A DNA stretch of 64,000 nucleotides from Schistocerca nitens (GCF_023898315.1 NC_064621.1:540413383-540477382); one strand, 5' to 3'. Shown: positions 46,211 to 57,683, counted from the stretch's first letter. Notes: generated from the sequence alone by a model not told the origin. Program-made: numbers and translations.

Positions 46211-48180
46211 ATGATCAGTCCTCCTGGCCCCTTCCTACCTAACCTCTACATCCATAATGTGATCATTCAGTGGAATTGTAATGGATATTACCATCACCTG
46301 CCTGAACAACAACACTTTATTTCCTCCTCTTCTGCAATGTGTATTTCTCTACAAAAACACACTTACCTGGTGACTATCCACAGCATTCCGTGATTATTGT
46401 GAATTCTGTTAGAACTGTGCTGGCCCAGAGGGCATATTACTTGGGGATTTCAGTGCACATCACACTGCGGGTGAGTACCACTTTGTCTGGTAGGAGCCTT
46501 CTGTTTGACCAGCTTCCTATCGACCGTGATCTGTACCTCCTCAGTGCCACCCGTGCCACCTTCTCAGGTATCGATTTCATTATCTTTTCCACCCGTCTCA
46601 TGGTTTCACTGCATTGGTCACTATATATCATCTTTGAGACAAGGCTCACTTACTGGTGATCCCTCATTTTCTTGCCACTGTATGAAGGTCCAGTTGCTAC
46701 ATAGGATGCTTCAAAGAGACAACTGGTAGTTACATGCCTCTTTTGTCATCTTGCCCCCTCTCTGTCTGATTCCATCTATGAGGTTGTGTGAGACTTCTAC
46801 AATGCCATATCACCTGTGCCACTGGGACTGCTATTCCCCTTTGCACAGGTCCCTTCCACAGCTGGCTGGTGCCATGGTGGATGAAAGACATTGCAGTAGC
46901 TGATTAGGATCACTGGAGAGCCCTTTAGTGTTTCAAGTGACAATGTTCACAGACCAACTGCATCACTTTTAAGTGACTGTGTACCAATGCTCATTGTTTA
47001 ATTAATTGCTGTAAGATGGAATGCTGGGAACATGAAGTCTCCTCCCTGGGAATGTTTACCTCTTCATCCCAGGTGCAGGCCAAGTTCTATAGTCTTCTGC
47101 ACCACAAACAATCAACAACTTTCACAGGTCTTGTCCTTCAGGATGGCCTTTTTATCAATGTGTCAGTTCTTGCTGAATGCCTTATAACACACTTTGTGAC
47201 AGAATCTTCATCCTGTTCTTCTCCATCTGCCTTTCTGCTAATGAAATAACAAGTTGAGAATGTTCCCTAATATAATGAGCCATCCCCACATTGTAATTAT
47301 GGAGCCTTACACACAATAGTCCTTGTTGTGGTGGAATGTCCACTTTTTCTGGACCTCCATGCTAAGCAAGGCCTCAGAGTCCTTGTCTCAAACACTGGCA
47401 AATGATTCACAAAAGATTGAAATGGGAAATTGTTCTCCATTTTCTCCATGAAATTGGTTTTTATTTTTCAATAGGTTTTGTGCTACCTTCAGGGCAGGGA
47501 CACTGCCTGCTGGGTCTGAGGGATGTGTGGTCCTATCTCCCTGACCACCTCACTCTTTCCTCCATCTCTTAGTTCTCTTGTAATTGCTTTTAGATGTGGT
47601 TTGTCTCCTTTATTGTCACACCGCTTTTTCTGTTTTACAGGTAGTTGTTTGGCTAGTGGGTGTTCTTTAATGCCTTGATTACACTGGAGCAGGGGCCAAA
47701 CGGCTGTAGTTGGTCCGATCTCCTATCGTATGTAGAGTCCAGGGGGGCACTCACATGCTGCTTAACTATTTCTTTCCTCCTCTTTATATGGTCGATGGTC
47801 CAACAGATTCCCATTACATTATTATTACTGTTCTAAATATGTCAACTTGACATTCTTTGCTCTGTTACTATCGTCACCCTTAATCAGTTGTCAGAGGTCA
47901 GACATGAGGTAGAGTTTTTTTTCACTGTTGGATGAGCCCTAGGAGTCCCCTCATCTACTCTGACCTACGTACAAGCCCGATCCATACTTATCTCCATAAA
48001 TTCTTTCTCAGCTTTGGCGTCATTGCCCTCAAGGCCTCGATGTTACTGATCGTATGTACCTTCATCATACTTCATAGATGTCACTAATTCTGGATGAACT
48101 ATCCCAGATCGTGGACTTGAAGACATTGCTGTTTAGTCGTTTAGTCCCTTAAACCCCCCCCCCCCCAAAGCAACAAACCA

Positions 48181-49279
48181 TCATAATGTTTGTGGCAACA
48201 AGTCTGTAGATTGGTGTAACTGTTCAAGTAAACATTTGACCCACATAATGCCTGATATACCCTTGATATTCAAATGAGGATGTACTCTTCCTACCAACTA
48301 AAGCACATTCCACCTCTGCTTATGTTTCCACAGCTTCATAATTCAAAGGGAATGCCATCAGGGGGAAATGGAGAGCCCACTGACATTATAATGGTTGACT
48401 ACTCAGCCCCTGCCAGTTATTCCTCTCGTTCCTACACTTTGGCTGATTGTGCCCAACCACACCATTCATTCAACATGGTTGTTGGTGACACTGCCTCTGC
48501 CTTTGTACCCAAACATCCACATCTATTACGTTTTATGTCTATAGAGAAAACATATCCTTTTTCTTGTGCTCTTGTTGCAGTATCTCTCCTCGAGCTCTGT
48601 AGCTATCCTAATGGTGATCCTTCCAGGGTTCATGCCCATACCCGCCTTGTCATATCGGGTGGCAGCCCCAATTGGAAAGGAACGTAGCACCCAGTGCTCC
48701 TCCTCTTGGAGAATAATTTTTGTCAATTTGTCATTCTCCATTAGCTCATACATAGTTGCACTGGCCTTTCTGATTCTAATTTACAAAACTCTCTACTGTC
48801 TCTCTTTTTTGTGACACTTCGCTCAGCTGCTCCCAAAAGAATGTTGTGCTATTGTGTTTCTTATAGCACTGTCAAAGACCTTTCCTTAGCTTCTTGAATT
48901 AAAGTGCATTTCTTAACTCATCATGGTACCTAACAAATGCTTTTGCTTCCCCTGTCAAACATAAATGAGTCATTTGTAATAATTGCCCACCCATCCAGTA
49001 CTCCACCTTCCAGTCTAGCAGCTGCCATCAAGCCATCTGTATATGATCACACACTAGGGAGCACTATTTGCAGCCAGTGAGGTGCATACAGTGCAACATA
49101 TTAGATCACAATGCACCGTGTACCTAGTCATTACCAGTGAAGTTTTATGCAGGCCATCACTATGGCTGTAGTGCCAGGCAGTGTACAACTCTGCTGTGGC
49201 AAAGTCCTCCAGGATGTTTGCTGAAGACAGTGGGTGTGAAGGCACTGATGCAAGTTAGCTTTTTTTTTTTTTTTTCAAA
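48181..49279. other. intronic sequence, nothing firmly recognised
   Basis: A 137-codon open frame at 48274-48687 shows no known motif. It could be an eroded LINE B fragment given its position after B4. A T-run at 49258-49274 marks the right end. Confidence 0.35.
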
Positions 49280-49458
49280 TTTTTTGTTTTCAAATCTCTC
49301 AAAGATCTTTGCACAGTGGCTCATTAATATGATTCCCTGATAGTTTTAATGCTCTTTTCTACATTTTTTAATATCTTTCTTAAAGTTTGAGACAGTTATT
49401 GTCTTCTTCCAGTCTTCTGGGTCATCCTCTCTTGTCACACAATTTTCATAAGTCAATA

Positions 49459-49788
49459 TAATAGAGGGAAACATTCCACGTGGGAAAAATATATCTAAAA
49501 ACATATGTCTGCTTGTGTGGATGGATATGTGTGTGTGTGCGCGAGTGTATACCTGTCCTTTTTTCCCCCTAAGGTAAGTCTTTCCGCTCCCGGGATTGGA
49601 ATGACTCCTTACCCTCTCCCTTAAAACCCACATCCTTTCGTCTTTCCCTCTCCTTCCCCTCTTTCCTGATGAGGCAACAGTTTGTTGCGAAAGCTTGAAT
49701 TTTGTGTGTGTGTTTGTGTTTGTTTGTGTGTCTATCGACCTGCCAGCACTTTCGTTCGGTAAGTCACATCATCTTTGTTTTTAGATAT
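49459..49788 (+). mobile_element. 330-bp non-autonomous repeat with hammerhead core, 18-bp TSD
   Basis: Flanked by an 18-bp target-site duplication (AATTTTCATAAGTCAATA) at 49441-49458 and 49789-49806. The ends carry complementary short words (ATATCTAAAAACA near 49490 and TGTTTTTAGATAT near 49776). Pyrimidine-rich and TG-rich simple stretches surround a hammerhead core. No coding capacity. The core resembles those in Penelope-like elements, so it is probably a terminal-repeat derivative of one. Confidence 0.8.
49663..49700 (+). ncRNA. hammerhead-like ribozyme core
   Basis: CTGATGA (49666-49672), one unpaired G, stem II GCAAC/GTTGC with a five-base loop, GAAA (49689-49692), then the palindrome AGCT with predicted cleavage triplet CTT. 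Stem I is only visible as TTC/GAA next to the core. The plan is the same as in the Penelope-like element at 28484-31537 but the sequence differs. Confidence 0.6.
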
Positions 49789-50564
49789 AATTTTCATAAG
49801 TCAATAGACACATTGTATCACAACATCTGCTGCTCACACCACCTGTACACACAGCTCATCCAAGTGTAGTACTTTGCCTCCTCTCATAGATCACAGTGCT
49901 TCTCCCTGTCAAGTCCTCTTTTGTTTGAGTTTCTTCTTCTCCTGCCTCAATTTCTTCGTCGTTACCTAGGTCTCCATTTTGGTTCCGGAGTTCTTCAATA
50001 CTCCCTCCCTATGATCTTAAGTTCCTCCTTATTTTCTATCTCTTGGGCACTTTTATTCACCATTTGAATATAGTCCGTCATATCATTGCATCTTTTACTT
50101 TTAACCATTCCATACAGGACCTTTGATGAATCTTTGCTGTCCTTTCTGCCACCATTGTAGTCCACTCTTCCATCCATCTTCTTCTCTCCTTTGCCACCAC
50201 TCTTTTTGTGTTAGTTTTTTTTATGGTACTCTTCTGTCTCAACTGTTGACTGTCCTGTTTTGGATCCATACCCTAAAAGATCTATACTTCTGCACACTCT
50301 TTCATTTCTTCATTACACCATGGTGTTTCCGTCTCTTTTTGTTGTGTGTCCATCCACATATGCTTCTGGTGCACTTAGTCCATCTTAAGTCTATTTCACA
50401 CCTCTGTCACAGTTTTTGGTTCATCTATTGGGAGATTTTCCTTCGCTGTTGTGAGATACTCTACCCTGCTTTCTTCTTCTTTCAGCTTTACCCTGCTTTC
50501 TTCTTCTTTCAGCTTCCATATCCTTATACGCCTATCCTGGTTTTCTGTTGGAAGGTGAAAGACT

Positions 50565-51330
50565 ATTGGATTTCCACTGAAGGAAAGGTTTGTTGAACAT
50601 GGCTTCCTGGTTCAAGAAAATGGAGAGCCCCAAGATTGCCTGCTACAGGTCTGACTTGAGTATAAAGTCGATAGTTGACTATATCCTCTGCAGTAGTGAA
50701 ATGTGTAGGAACATTACGGATATCAAGGTAGTACCATAGGAGTTCTTGGATTATGACCATTGACTATGAGCAACAAAGCTGAGACACACTAAGGATAAAA
50801 AAGAGACTGAAAACATACAGTAATGTGGTGCTAACAAGTATGTGTCTTGGTGCATTTATTCAATTTCTGTGATGCCAGGTGATCTGTTATGCTTAGTACA
50901 TCTTTAGGAATACCCTTAGATTTGTCAGTTTGCTGTAATGGTGTGAGGAGCTTATCTTTCTTATTTTATGAGCTTCTTGCATGTTTATCTAAAAATCCAA
51001 ATGTATTGTACTTTCGAAGATGCCATTTTTTGTTTCTTCATCGAGTGTCATAACTGTGTATAGTTATTGGGGAGCTTGGTCTTTCGATAACATTTACAGT
51101 AAAATGGTGTAGTGAAAATAATGTAAATCATAGGGATTGGACTGGTAAAGGCTCTGGTTACGCTGAATGCTTCTGCAGGCGCATATATTTTATAGTTTTT
51201 CGGTGTTTCCTGTACCAAACATAAATTGTTTAACAGAGGAAGAGAGATAATACTGATCAATTTAAAATAAAACTCAAAGCAGTTTTGATTGATAATCTGA
51301 ATATTTACCATTAGGTGTGGACATCAGTAT

Positions 51331-51383
<53 letters not shown>

Positions 51384-51845
51384 CCGTAAAGAAGTTACAA
51401 GTGAAGTAGAAGAAAACTTATAGTATAACAGTGCTAAGATCAGAAATAAAATTCTGTCTTTGGATGCAAGAAAGTACAATCTTGATGACATATTTAGTTG
51501 ACTGGATAGATGGCACTCACCCACTCAAAAAAACTTTGAAATTTAAACACAAATAGGAATAATACTGGATAAATACCAGAGTTGACACTTGTTTTCTGAT
51601 TAGAGAAGAGTAATGTTGTTCAGAAGGCAGAATTCCACAGTTTCTACAATTTTGAACTAAGTCAATAAACAGATTGTAACAGGAAAAGGTCTCTCTTTTC
51701 TCAGGAAAAGTATACATGTTGATGTAACTGTCTTGGAACTTGTATCTGTATGGCTGAAGGTGTGAGAGGATAATCTGTGCTGTACTTCAAAAGCAGACAA
51801 AGCAACTGTAAATATTTGACTGTTGTGAATGTTCATCACAGCTTC
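50565..51845. other. intronic sequence, nothing recognised
   Basis: No coding motif or RNA gene. It contains a (TG)n tract (listed separately). Confidence 0.4.
51333..51381. repeat. (TG)n microsatellite
   Basis: About 24 uninterrupted TG units. Confidence 0.95.
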
Positions 51846-51849
51846 ATGC

Positions 51850-52200
51850 CTCTGTGATGTGGTTTGAATGAGATAATAGATTCTGCACCACTATTCATGA
51901 AGAGCATTTCTCAGCTTAGGAACAGTTGTGGGATGTACTGTGCTAACTGAAGTACATTCTTCCAAGTGAATCGCAAACAGTTTCAACAGGATTAACATTG
52001 GGAAGAGCATCTAGCCAGGGTGTTTTATTGATACCAACACCTACCAGTATGTCATTCTAGATTAGCCCAGATATAAAAGTTGCCAGTGTGTATCATAACA
52101 GAAGGTTGGAGTATTTCGTCCACGTACTGTCAAGCTGCCAAAGAATCGTATCATATGGTTGGGAGATCTGTATGGCCACCAATTGAGACCAGCATACTTT
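51850..52200 (-). mobile_element. Tc1-type transposase fragment
   Basis: The minus strand reads pieces such as WLDALPNVNPVETVCDSLGRMYF near 51955-52020. This is reminiscent of the Tc1 block WPALSPDLNPIEHLWDALGR. Words fitting the preceding transposase region run to about 52200. Very decayed; based on one clear block. Confidence 0.5.
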
Positions 52201-52555
52201 TCTTGTGAAAAGAGAGGCCTTTTAGTGTATATTTGGGGAGTTTTTCTTAAGTGCCAGCTGTTGGTGTATTGTTAAACAAGGCACTCACTAAATTACACAG
52301 GCCAATGAAAAATTTTTTAAAAACCTTTTTTACTTTTATAGCTGATCTTTATAGATTTTTATGAGCTGAATCCAAATCCAGCCTTAGTTTTTTATATCAC
52401 CCATAGTTTCTGAGCAATATACTTTTTATTGTATAGTATAAAAATCCTGTGCTATACAGAAAATGGGGAAATTAATGAAACGCTTTGTTACAACATAAGC
52501 ATAGTTTGTATTTACAGTAAGCTACTTGAAACAATGATATGTGTTAATAGTGGTT

Positions 52556-54190
52556 TCACTTGTCAGCTGGAATTGGTTTGCATTTTCTTTCTCTTTTGTC
52601 TTTAAAGCTTCTTATGTAGCTTTTTCTACGATGAGTCACTTGCTGAACTTCTCGGTAAAGTGACCAACAATAGTCCCCCGTCATGTTGGTGTTCCAGTGG
52701 CCTTGGTAGCATTTTTCCAACACTTTAATGTCCTGGTGAAAATGCTCTCCTTGCTCCTTACTAACATCTACCATATTGTCTGGGAAATAATCAGGGTGAC
52801 TGTTCAAAAAGTGAACTTTCAGGCTCATTAAACATCTTAAAGTTTTAAACTTCTTTAACATTGTAGTTATAATAGAAACATATTCTGGGTCTTTTTCATG
52901 TCCCAAGAACTTTGTAACGAGTTGCTTGAATGATATCCATGCCTTTTTCTCATTTAAGGTCACCATGGATTCAAAGTTAACATAAAAAATCAATTTTCTA
53001 ATTTCAGGTCCAACAAAGATGCCTTCTTTTAGTTTATCTTCTGAAAGGTGTGAAAACTTTTGGCAGAGATACTTAAAACATGGTCCATATTTAGGCAAAG
53101 CCTTTACAAACCGTTTCATTAGGCCAAACTTTATATGTAGAGGTGGTAGGAGTATGTTTTTTGGATCTACAAGGTTTTTGTGTAGAATTTTCTTCTCGCC
53201 AGGTTTTAAAGACTCCCTCACAGACCAGTTATTTTTGCACTTGTTGATCCCTAGCCCTACTGTCCCATCCACACAAGAAACATGGAAATTTGGTAAAGCC
53301 ACCTTACTGACCAAGGAGCATGCATGTTACTTTTAGGTTGCCACGTACCATTTTTGCCTATTTTATTTAGCACTATTTCTAGGTTTTCATAGCTTTCTTT
53401 CATATGTACAGAATGTCCAACAGGTGTAGGTGCACATGTTACCATTGTTATAAAACAGCCTTTAAACTAGTTTTGGATGAATCAATAAACAGCCTCCAGT
53501 CTACCTTTTTGCATTCAATACTAAATTCATTCATCAGACCGGGAATGTCTGAGCAGTACACTAAATCACCTTCTTGTTGAAAAAGCTTTGACAATTGCTG
53601 CTCTATCTTTTTATACATGTATATGCTGGTTCCAACTGCCAAGAAGTTCTTTTATTTTAACCTAGAGCCAAGCAATTCAGCTTTTTCTTTTGTTAAGCCC
53701 AGATCCCTAACCAAATCGTTAAGTTCAGTCTGAGTAAACAATTTGGGTTCTAGACTTTCTGTATTATAATGGAATTCATCATCATCTGGTTCATGTAAAT
53801 CAGATTGTACATCAGAAAATACTTCTGTTGGATAGAATTTAAATCACCCGGTGGTTCAGGAACTGGCAAATCTACACCATGCCCTAGTGGTCGTATGGTG
53901 GACAGAAGGTTAGGGTAGCTTATTACCTTATTGTTTTTCAAATTATGACCAGTAATATCAACACTGCAAAAGTAGCAGTCATCGAAATGATTTCTTGGCG
54001 CCCTCCAGATCATAGGACCAGCAAATCTAAAGGTCTTTTTCCTCCTTTTTGGACCATTTTCTCAGATCTTCAACACACGCACACGTAACATACCGTATGC
54101 AGCACCCATGATTTATCTTGATCACCAAGTTTAGGTCCAAAGTATGATAGATAAACCTTTTTCACGTGCTATCAATGTCATCTACAATCA
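52556..54190 (-). pseudogene. copy of an uncharacterised multicopy arthropod protein family
   Basis: Minus-strand blocks in order: FRFAGPMIWRAPRNHFDDCYFC (near 53990), NKVISYPNLLSTIRPLGHG (about 53890), NDLVRDLGLTKEKAELLGSRLK (about 53660-53725). Next KVDWRLFIDSSKTSLKAVL (about 53455-53510) and VGHSVHMKESYENLEIVL (about 53365-53420). Then a continuous 252-codon frame (53314-52556): LVDPKNILLPPLHIKFGLMKRFVKALPKYG, GIFVGPEIRKL, EQGEHFHQDIKVLEKCYQGHWNTNMTGDYCWSL. I recognise the family as widespread and repetitive in arthropod genomes but know no function. The N-terminal half has frame changes and stops. No introns are seen, and the protein-like order is complete end to end. Confidence 0.7.
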
Positions 54191-54199
54191 TTACACCTC

Positions 54200-54665
54200 C
54201 TTTTCAAATTATTTTAACTATATAAAATCTGTTAAATTCTTTTAAAAATCACTTAATTTAATAAATTTAACTGTAAAATGTGAAGAAATGGTGGGTGATA
54301 CAGTTTTTTAAACATAAACCCTAAAAAACATAAGAATAAGGTATTTTCAGCAAAAAAGTTTTTCCATTATTGGCCTGAGCTATTGTCTGTCCTAGAACCA
54401 AACTAGACTCAATTTGTTATGAACCCGTCTATGGTGGTGCTCTGTCATAATTTCTTAGATCCTACTGTACCATGTTGTTAATGGGCAACATGCTGTGGGT
54501 CTGCAAGCATAAAGGCCAATTTTTCAGATAATTACTGCAGATAATTTGGAGTAATCTTAAGTTTCAAATGCATTCTGTAGTTTATTCTGACACACGAAAA
54601 TTATCTTATCCTGACCTCCATGGAACATACTGCCTATCTCATTCTTTGAAGGCAAGTCCACATAC
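54200..54665. other. intronic sequence, nothing recognised
   Basis: AT-rich, without motif-bearing frames, up to the RTE target-site duplication. Confidence 0.4.
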
Positions 54666-54673
54666 TTGGAATT

Positions 54674-57600
54674 GTTGTTGTTGTGGTCTTCAGCCCTGAG
54701 ACTGGTTTGATGCAGCTCTCCATGCTACTCTATCCTGTGCAAGCTTCTTCATTTCCCAGTACCTACTGCAACCTACATCCTTCTGAATCTGCTTAGTGTA
54801 TTGATCTCTTGGTCTCCCTCTACGATTTTTACCCTCCACGCTGCCCTCCAATGCTAAATTTGTGATCCCTTGATGCCTCAAAACATGTCCTACCAACCGA
54901 TCCCTTCTTCTAGTCAAGTTGTGCCACAAACTTCTCTTCTCCCCAATCCTATTCAGTACCTCCTCATTAGTTACGTGATCTACCCACCTTATCTTCAGCA
55001 TTCTTCTGTAGCACCACATTTCGAAAGCTAATATTCTCTTCTTGTCCAAACTGGTTATCGTCCATGTTTCACTTCCATACATGGCTACACTCCATACAAA
55101 TACTTTCAGAAACGACTTCCTGACACTTAAATCTATACTCGATGTTAACAAATTTCTCTTCTTCAGAAACGATTTCCTTGCCATTGCCAGTCTACATTTT
55201 ATATCCTCTCTACTTCGACCATCATCAGTTATTTTGCTCCCCAAATAGCAAAACTCCTTAACTACTTTAAGTATCTCATTTCCTAATCTAATTCCCTCAG
55301 CAACACCCGATTTAATTTGACTACATTCCATTATCCTCGTTTTGCTTTTGTTGATGTTCATCTTATATCCTCCTATTAAGACACTGTCCATTCCGTTCAA
55401 CTGCTCTTCCAAGTCCTTTGCTGTCTCTGACAGAATTACAATGTCATCAGCGAACCTCAAAGTTTTTACTTCTTCTCCATGAATTTTAATACCTACTCCG
55501 AATTTTTCTTTTGTTTCCTTTACTGCTTGCTCAATATACAGATTGAATAACATCGGGGAGAGGCTACAACCCTGTCTCACTCCTTTCCCAACCACTGCTT
55601 CCCTTTCATGCCCCTCGACTCTTATAACTGCCATCTGGTTTCTGTACAAATTGTAAATAGCCTTTCGCTCCCTGTATTTTACCCCTGCCACCTTCAGAAT
55701 TTGAAAGAGAGTATTCCAGTTAACGTTGTCAAAAGCTTTCTCTAAGTCTACAAATGCTAGAAATGTAGGTTTGTCTTTTCTTAATCTTTCTTCTAAGATA
55801 AGTCGTAAGGTTAGTATTGCCTCACGTGTTCCAACATTTCTACGGAATCCAAACTGATCTTCCCAGAGGCCGGCTTCTACTAGTTTTTCCATTCGTCTGT
55901 AAAGAATTCGCGTTAGTATTTTGCAGCTGTGGCTTATTAGACTCATAGTTCGGTAATTTTCACATCTGTCAACACCTGCTTTCTTTGGGATTGGAATTAT
56001 TATATTCTTCTTGAAGTCTGAGGGTATTTCGCCTGTCTCATACATCTTGCTCACCAGATGGTAGAGTTTTGTCAGGACTGGCTCTCCCAAGGCCATCAGT
56101 AGTTCTAATGGAATGTTGTCTACTCCCGGGGCCTTGTTTCGACTCAGGTCTTTCAGTGCTCTGTCAAGCTCTTCACGCAGTATCTTATCTCCCATTTCAT
56201 CTTCATCTACATCCTCTTCCATTTCCATAATATTGTCCTCAAGTACATCGCCTTTGTATAAACCCTCTATATACTCCTTCCACCTTTCTGCCTTCCCTTC
56301 TTTGCTTAGAACTGGGTTGCCATCTGAGCTCTTGATATTCATACAAGTGGTTCTCTTATCTCCAAAGTTCTCTTTAATTTTCCTGTAGGCAGTATCTATC
56401 TTACCCCTAGTGAGACAAGCCTCTACATCCTTACATTTGTCCTCTAGCCATCCCTGCTTAGCCATTTTGCACTTCCTGTCGATCTCATTTTTGAGACATT
56501 TGTATTCCTTTTTGCCTGCTTCATTTACTGCATTTTTATATTTTTTCCTTTCATCAATTAAATTCATTATTTCTTCTGTTACCCAAGTATTTCTATTAGC
56601 CCTCGTCTTTTTACCTACTTGATCCTCTGCTGCCTTCACTGCTTCATCCCTCAGAGCTACCCATTCTTCTTCTACTGTATTTCTTTCCCCCATTCCTGTC
56701 AATTGTTCCCGTATGCTCTCCCTGAAACTCTCTACAACCTCTGGTTCTTTCAGTTTATCCAGGTCCCATCTCCTTAAATTCCCACCTTTTTGCAGTTTCT
56801 TCAGTTTCAATCTGCAGTTCATAACCAATATATTGTGGTCAGAATCCACATCTGCCCCTGGAAATGTCTTACAATTTAAAACCTGGTTCCTAAATCTCTG
56901 TCTTACCATTATATAATCTATCTGATACCTTTTAGTATCTCCAGGATTCTTCCAGGTATACAACCTTCTTTTATGATTCTTGAACCAAGTGTTAGCTATG
57001 ATTAAGTTATGCTCTGTGCAAAATTCTACAAGGCGGCTTCCTCTTTCATTTCTTCCCCCCAATCCATATTCACCTACTATGTTTCCTTCTCTCCCTTTTC
57101 CTACTGACGAATTCCAGTCACCCATGACTATTAAATTTTCGTCTCCCTTCACTACCTGAATAATTTCTTTTATCTCGTCATACATTTCATCTATTTCTTC
57201 ATCATCTGCAGAGCTAGTTGGCATATAAACTTGTACTACTGTAGTAGGCGTGGGCTTTGTGTCTATCTTGGCCACAATAATGCGTTCACTATGCTGTTTG
57301 TAGTAGCTAACCCGCACTCCTATTTTTTTATTCATTATTAAACCTACTCCTGCATTACCCCTATTTGATTTTGTATTTATAACCCTGTAATCACCTGACC
57401 AAAAGTCTTGTTCCTCCTGCCACCGAACTTCACTAATTCCCACTATATCTAACTTTAACCTATCCATTTCCCTTTTTAAATTTTCTAACCTACCTGCCCG
57501 ATTAAGGGATCTGACATTCCACACTCCGATCCGTAGAATGCCAGTTTTCTTTCTCCTGATAACGACGTCCTCTTGAGTAGTCCCCGCCCGGAGATCCGAA

Positions 57601-57675
57601 TGGGGGACTATTTTACCTCCGGAATATTTTACCCAAGAGGACGCCATCATCTTTTAATCATACAGTAAAGCTGCA
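54674..57675 (-). mobile_element. RTE-type LINE, apparently full length, with TSD
   Basis: A 3.0-kb element on the minus strand bounded by an 8-bp target-site duplication TTGGAATT at 54666-54673 and 57676-57683. It has a 25-nt leader, one 986-codon ORF, and a 3' UTR of only about 16 nt running into a short (CAA)n end, as typical for RTE. The leader is shorter than in many RTE elements, so a few bases may be missing at the 5' end. Two truncated relatives (13974-15124 and 20803-21928) lie in the same window. Confidence 0.93.
54690..57650 (-). CDS. RTE endonuclease-reverse transcriptase, intact ORF
   Basis: 986 codons from MMASSW with no interruption. An APE-type endonuclease occupies about residues 40-285 (IGVWNVRSLNRAGRL, GISEVRW, VMGDWNSSVG near 175, DYIMVRQRF, DSDHNIL near 268). 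Reverse transcriptase occupies about 500-790 (NKAPGVDNIPLELL, FLAFVDLEKAFDNVNW, GVRQGCSLSPMLFNLY, RFADDIVIL near 731). The RTE C-terminal block is YRRMLKIRWVDHVTNEEVLNRIG and RRDRLVGHVLRH. It nicks target DNA and copies its RNA there by target-primed reverse transcription. All expected catalytic motifs are visible. Host-gene look-alikes named craniofacial development protein 2 in databases are this endonuclease. Confidence 0.93.
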   Translation of the reverse strand: MMASSWVKYSGGKIVPHSDLRAGTTQEDVVIRRKKTGILRIGVWNVRSLNRAGRLENLKREMDRLKLDIVGISEVRWQEEQDFWSGDYRVINTKSNRGNAGVGLIMNKKIGVRVSYYKQHSERIIVAKIDTKPTPTTVVQVYMPTSSADDEEIDEMYDEIKEIIQVVKGDENLIVMGDWNSSVGKGREGNIVGEYGLGGRNERGSRLVEFCTEHNLIIANTWFKNHKRRLYTWKNPGDTKRYQIDYIMVRQRFRNQVLNCKTFPGADVDSDHNILVMNCRLKLKKLQKGGNLRRWDLDKLKEPEVVESFRESIREQLTGMGERNTVEEEWVALRDEAVKAAEDQVGKKTRANRNTWVTEEIMNLIDERKKYKNAVNEAGKKEYKCLKNEIDRKCKMAKQGWLEDKCKDVEACLTRGKIDTAYRKIKENFGDKRTTCMNIKSSDGNPVLSKEGKAERWKEYIEGLYKGDVLEDNIMEMEEDVDEDEMGDKILREELDRALKDLSRNKAPGVDNIPLELLMALGEPVLTKLYHLVSKMYETGEIPSDFKKNIIIPIPKKAGVDRCENYRTMSLISHSCKILTRILYRRMEKLVEAGLWEDQFGFRRNVGTREAILTLRLILEERLRKDKPTFLAFVDLEKAFDNVNWNTLFQILKVAGVKYRERKAIYNLYRNQMAVIRVEGHEREAVVGKGVRQGCSLSPMLFNLYIEQAVKETKEKFGVGIKIHGEEVKTLRFADDIVILSETAKDLEEQLNGMDSVLIGGYKMNINKSKTRIMECSQIKSGVAEGIRLGNEILKVVKEFCYLGSKITDDGRSREDIKCRLAMARKSFLKKRNLLTSSIDLSVRKSFLKVFVWSVAMYGSETWTITSLDKKRILAFEMWCYRRMLKIRWVDHVTNEEVLNRIGEKRSLWHNLTRRRDRLVGHVLRHQGITNLALEGSVEGKNRRGRPRDQYTKQIQKDVGCSRYWEMKKLAQDRVAWRAASNQSQG

Positions 57676-57683
57676 TTGGAATT

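Larger units (their letters stand above)
44560..48180 (+). mobile_element. I/Jockey-type LINE copy B4 (old, heavily decayed)
   Basis: Recognisable blocks run in order. ORF1 has RLGKICSGLQLIKTSSAAQYTALHACEHVCDLPVAIVTHKTLN (44795-44925), homologous to residues 20-70 of LINE B2 ORF1. The endonuclease start IIQWNCNGYYHHLPEQQHFI is near 46263, and a SGIDFIIFSTR-like stretch is near 46567. A region equivalent to the cysteine block before the 3' UTR is near 47330, and a 3' end near 48140-48180 carries GTCCCTTAAACC. RT is almost unreadable. It hosts TG and CA microsatellites and the tRNA-like inverted repeat. Confidence 0.65.
49280..50560 (-). mobile_element. RTE-like LINE relic split by a 330-bp repeat
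   Basis: On the minus strand the endonuclease-RT linker is at 49990-50270 (KRVVAKERRRWMEEW, QRSCMEWLKVKDAM, SSKVLYGMVKSKRCNDMTDYIQMV). RT onset is at 49300-49440 (DDPEDWKKTITVSNF, NYQGIILMSHCAKIFERFENKK). These match the order of linker and RT in RTE-type LINEs. It is old, with many changes. The insert at 49459-49788 interrupts it. Confidence 0.65.

Noticed and set aside
54690-57650. Host gene of the 'craniofacial development protein 2' kind
   Set aside because: It has endonuclease plus RT, a (CAA)n end, a target-site duplication and two truncated relatives nearby; it is an RTE LINE.
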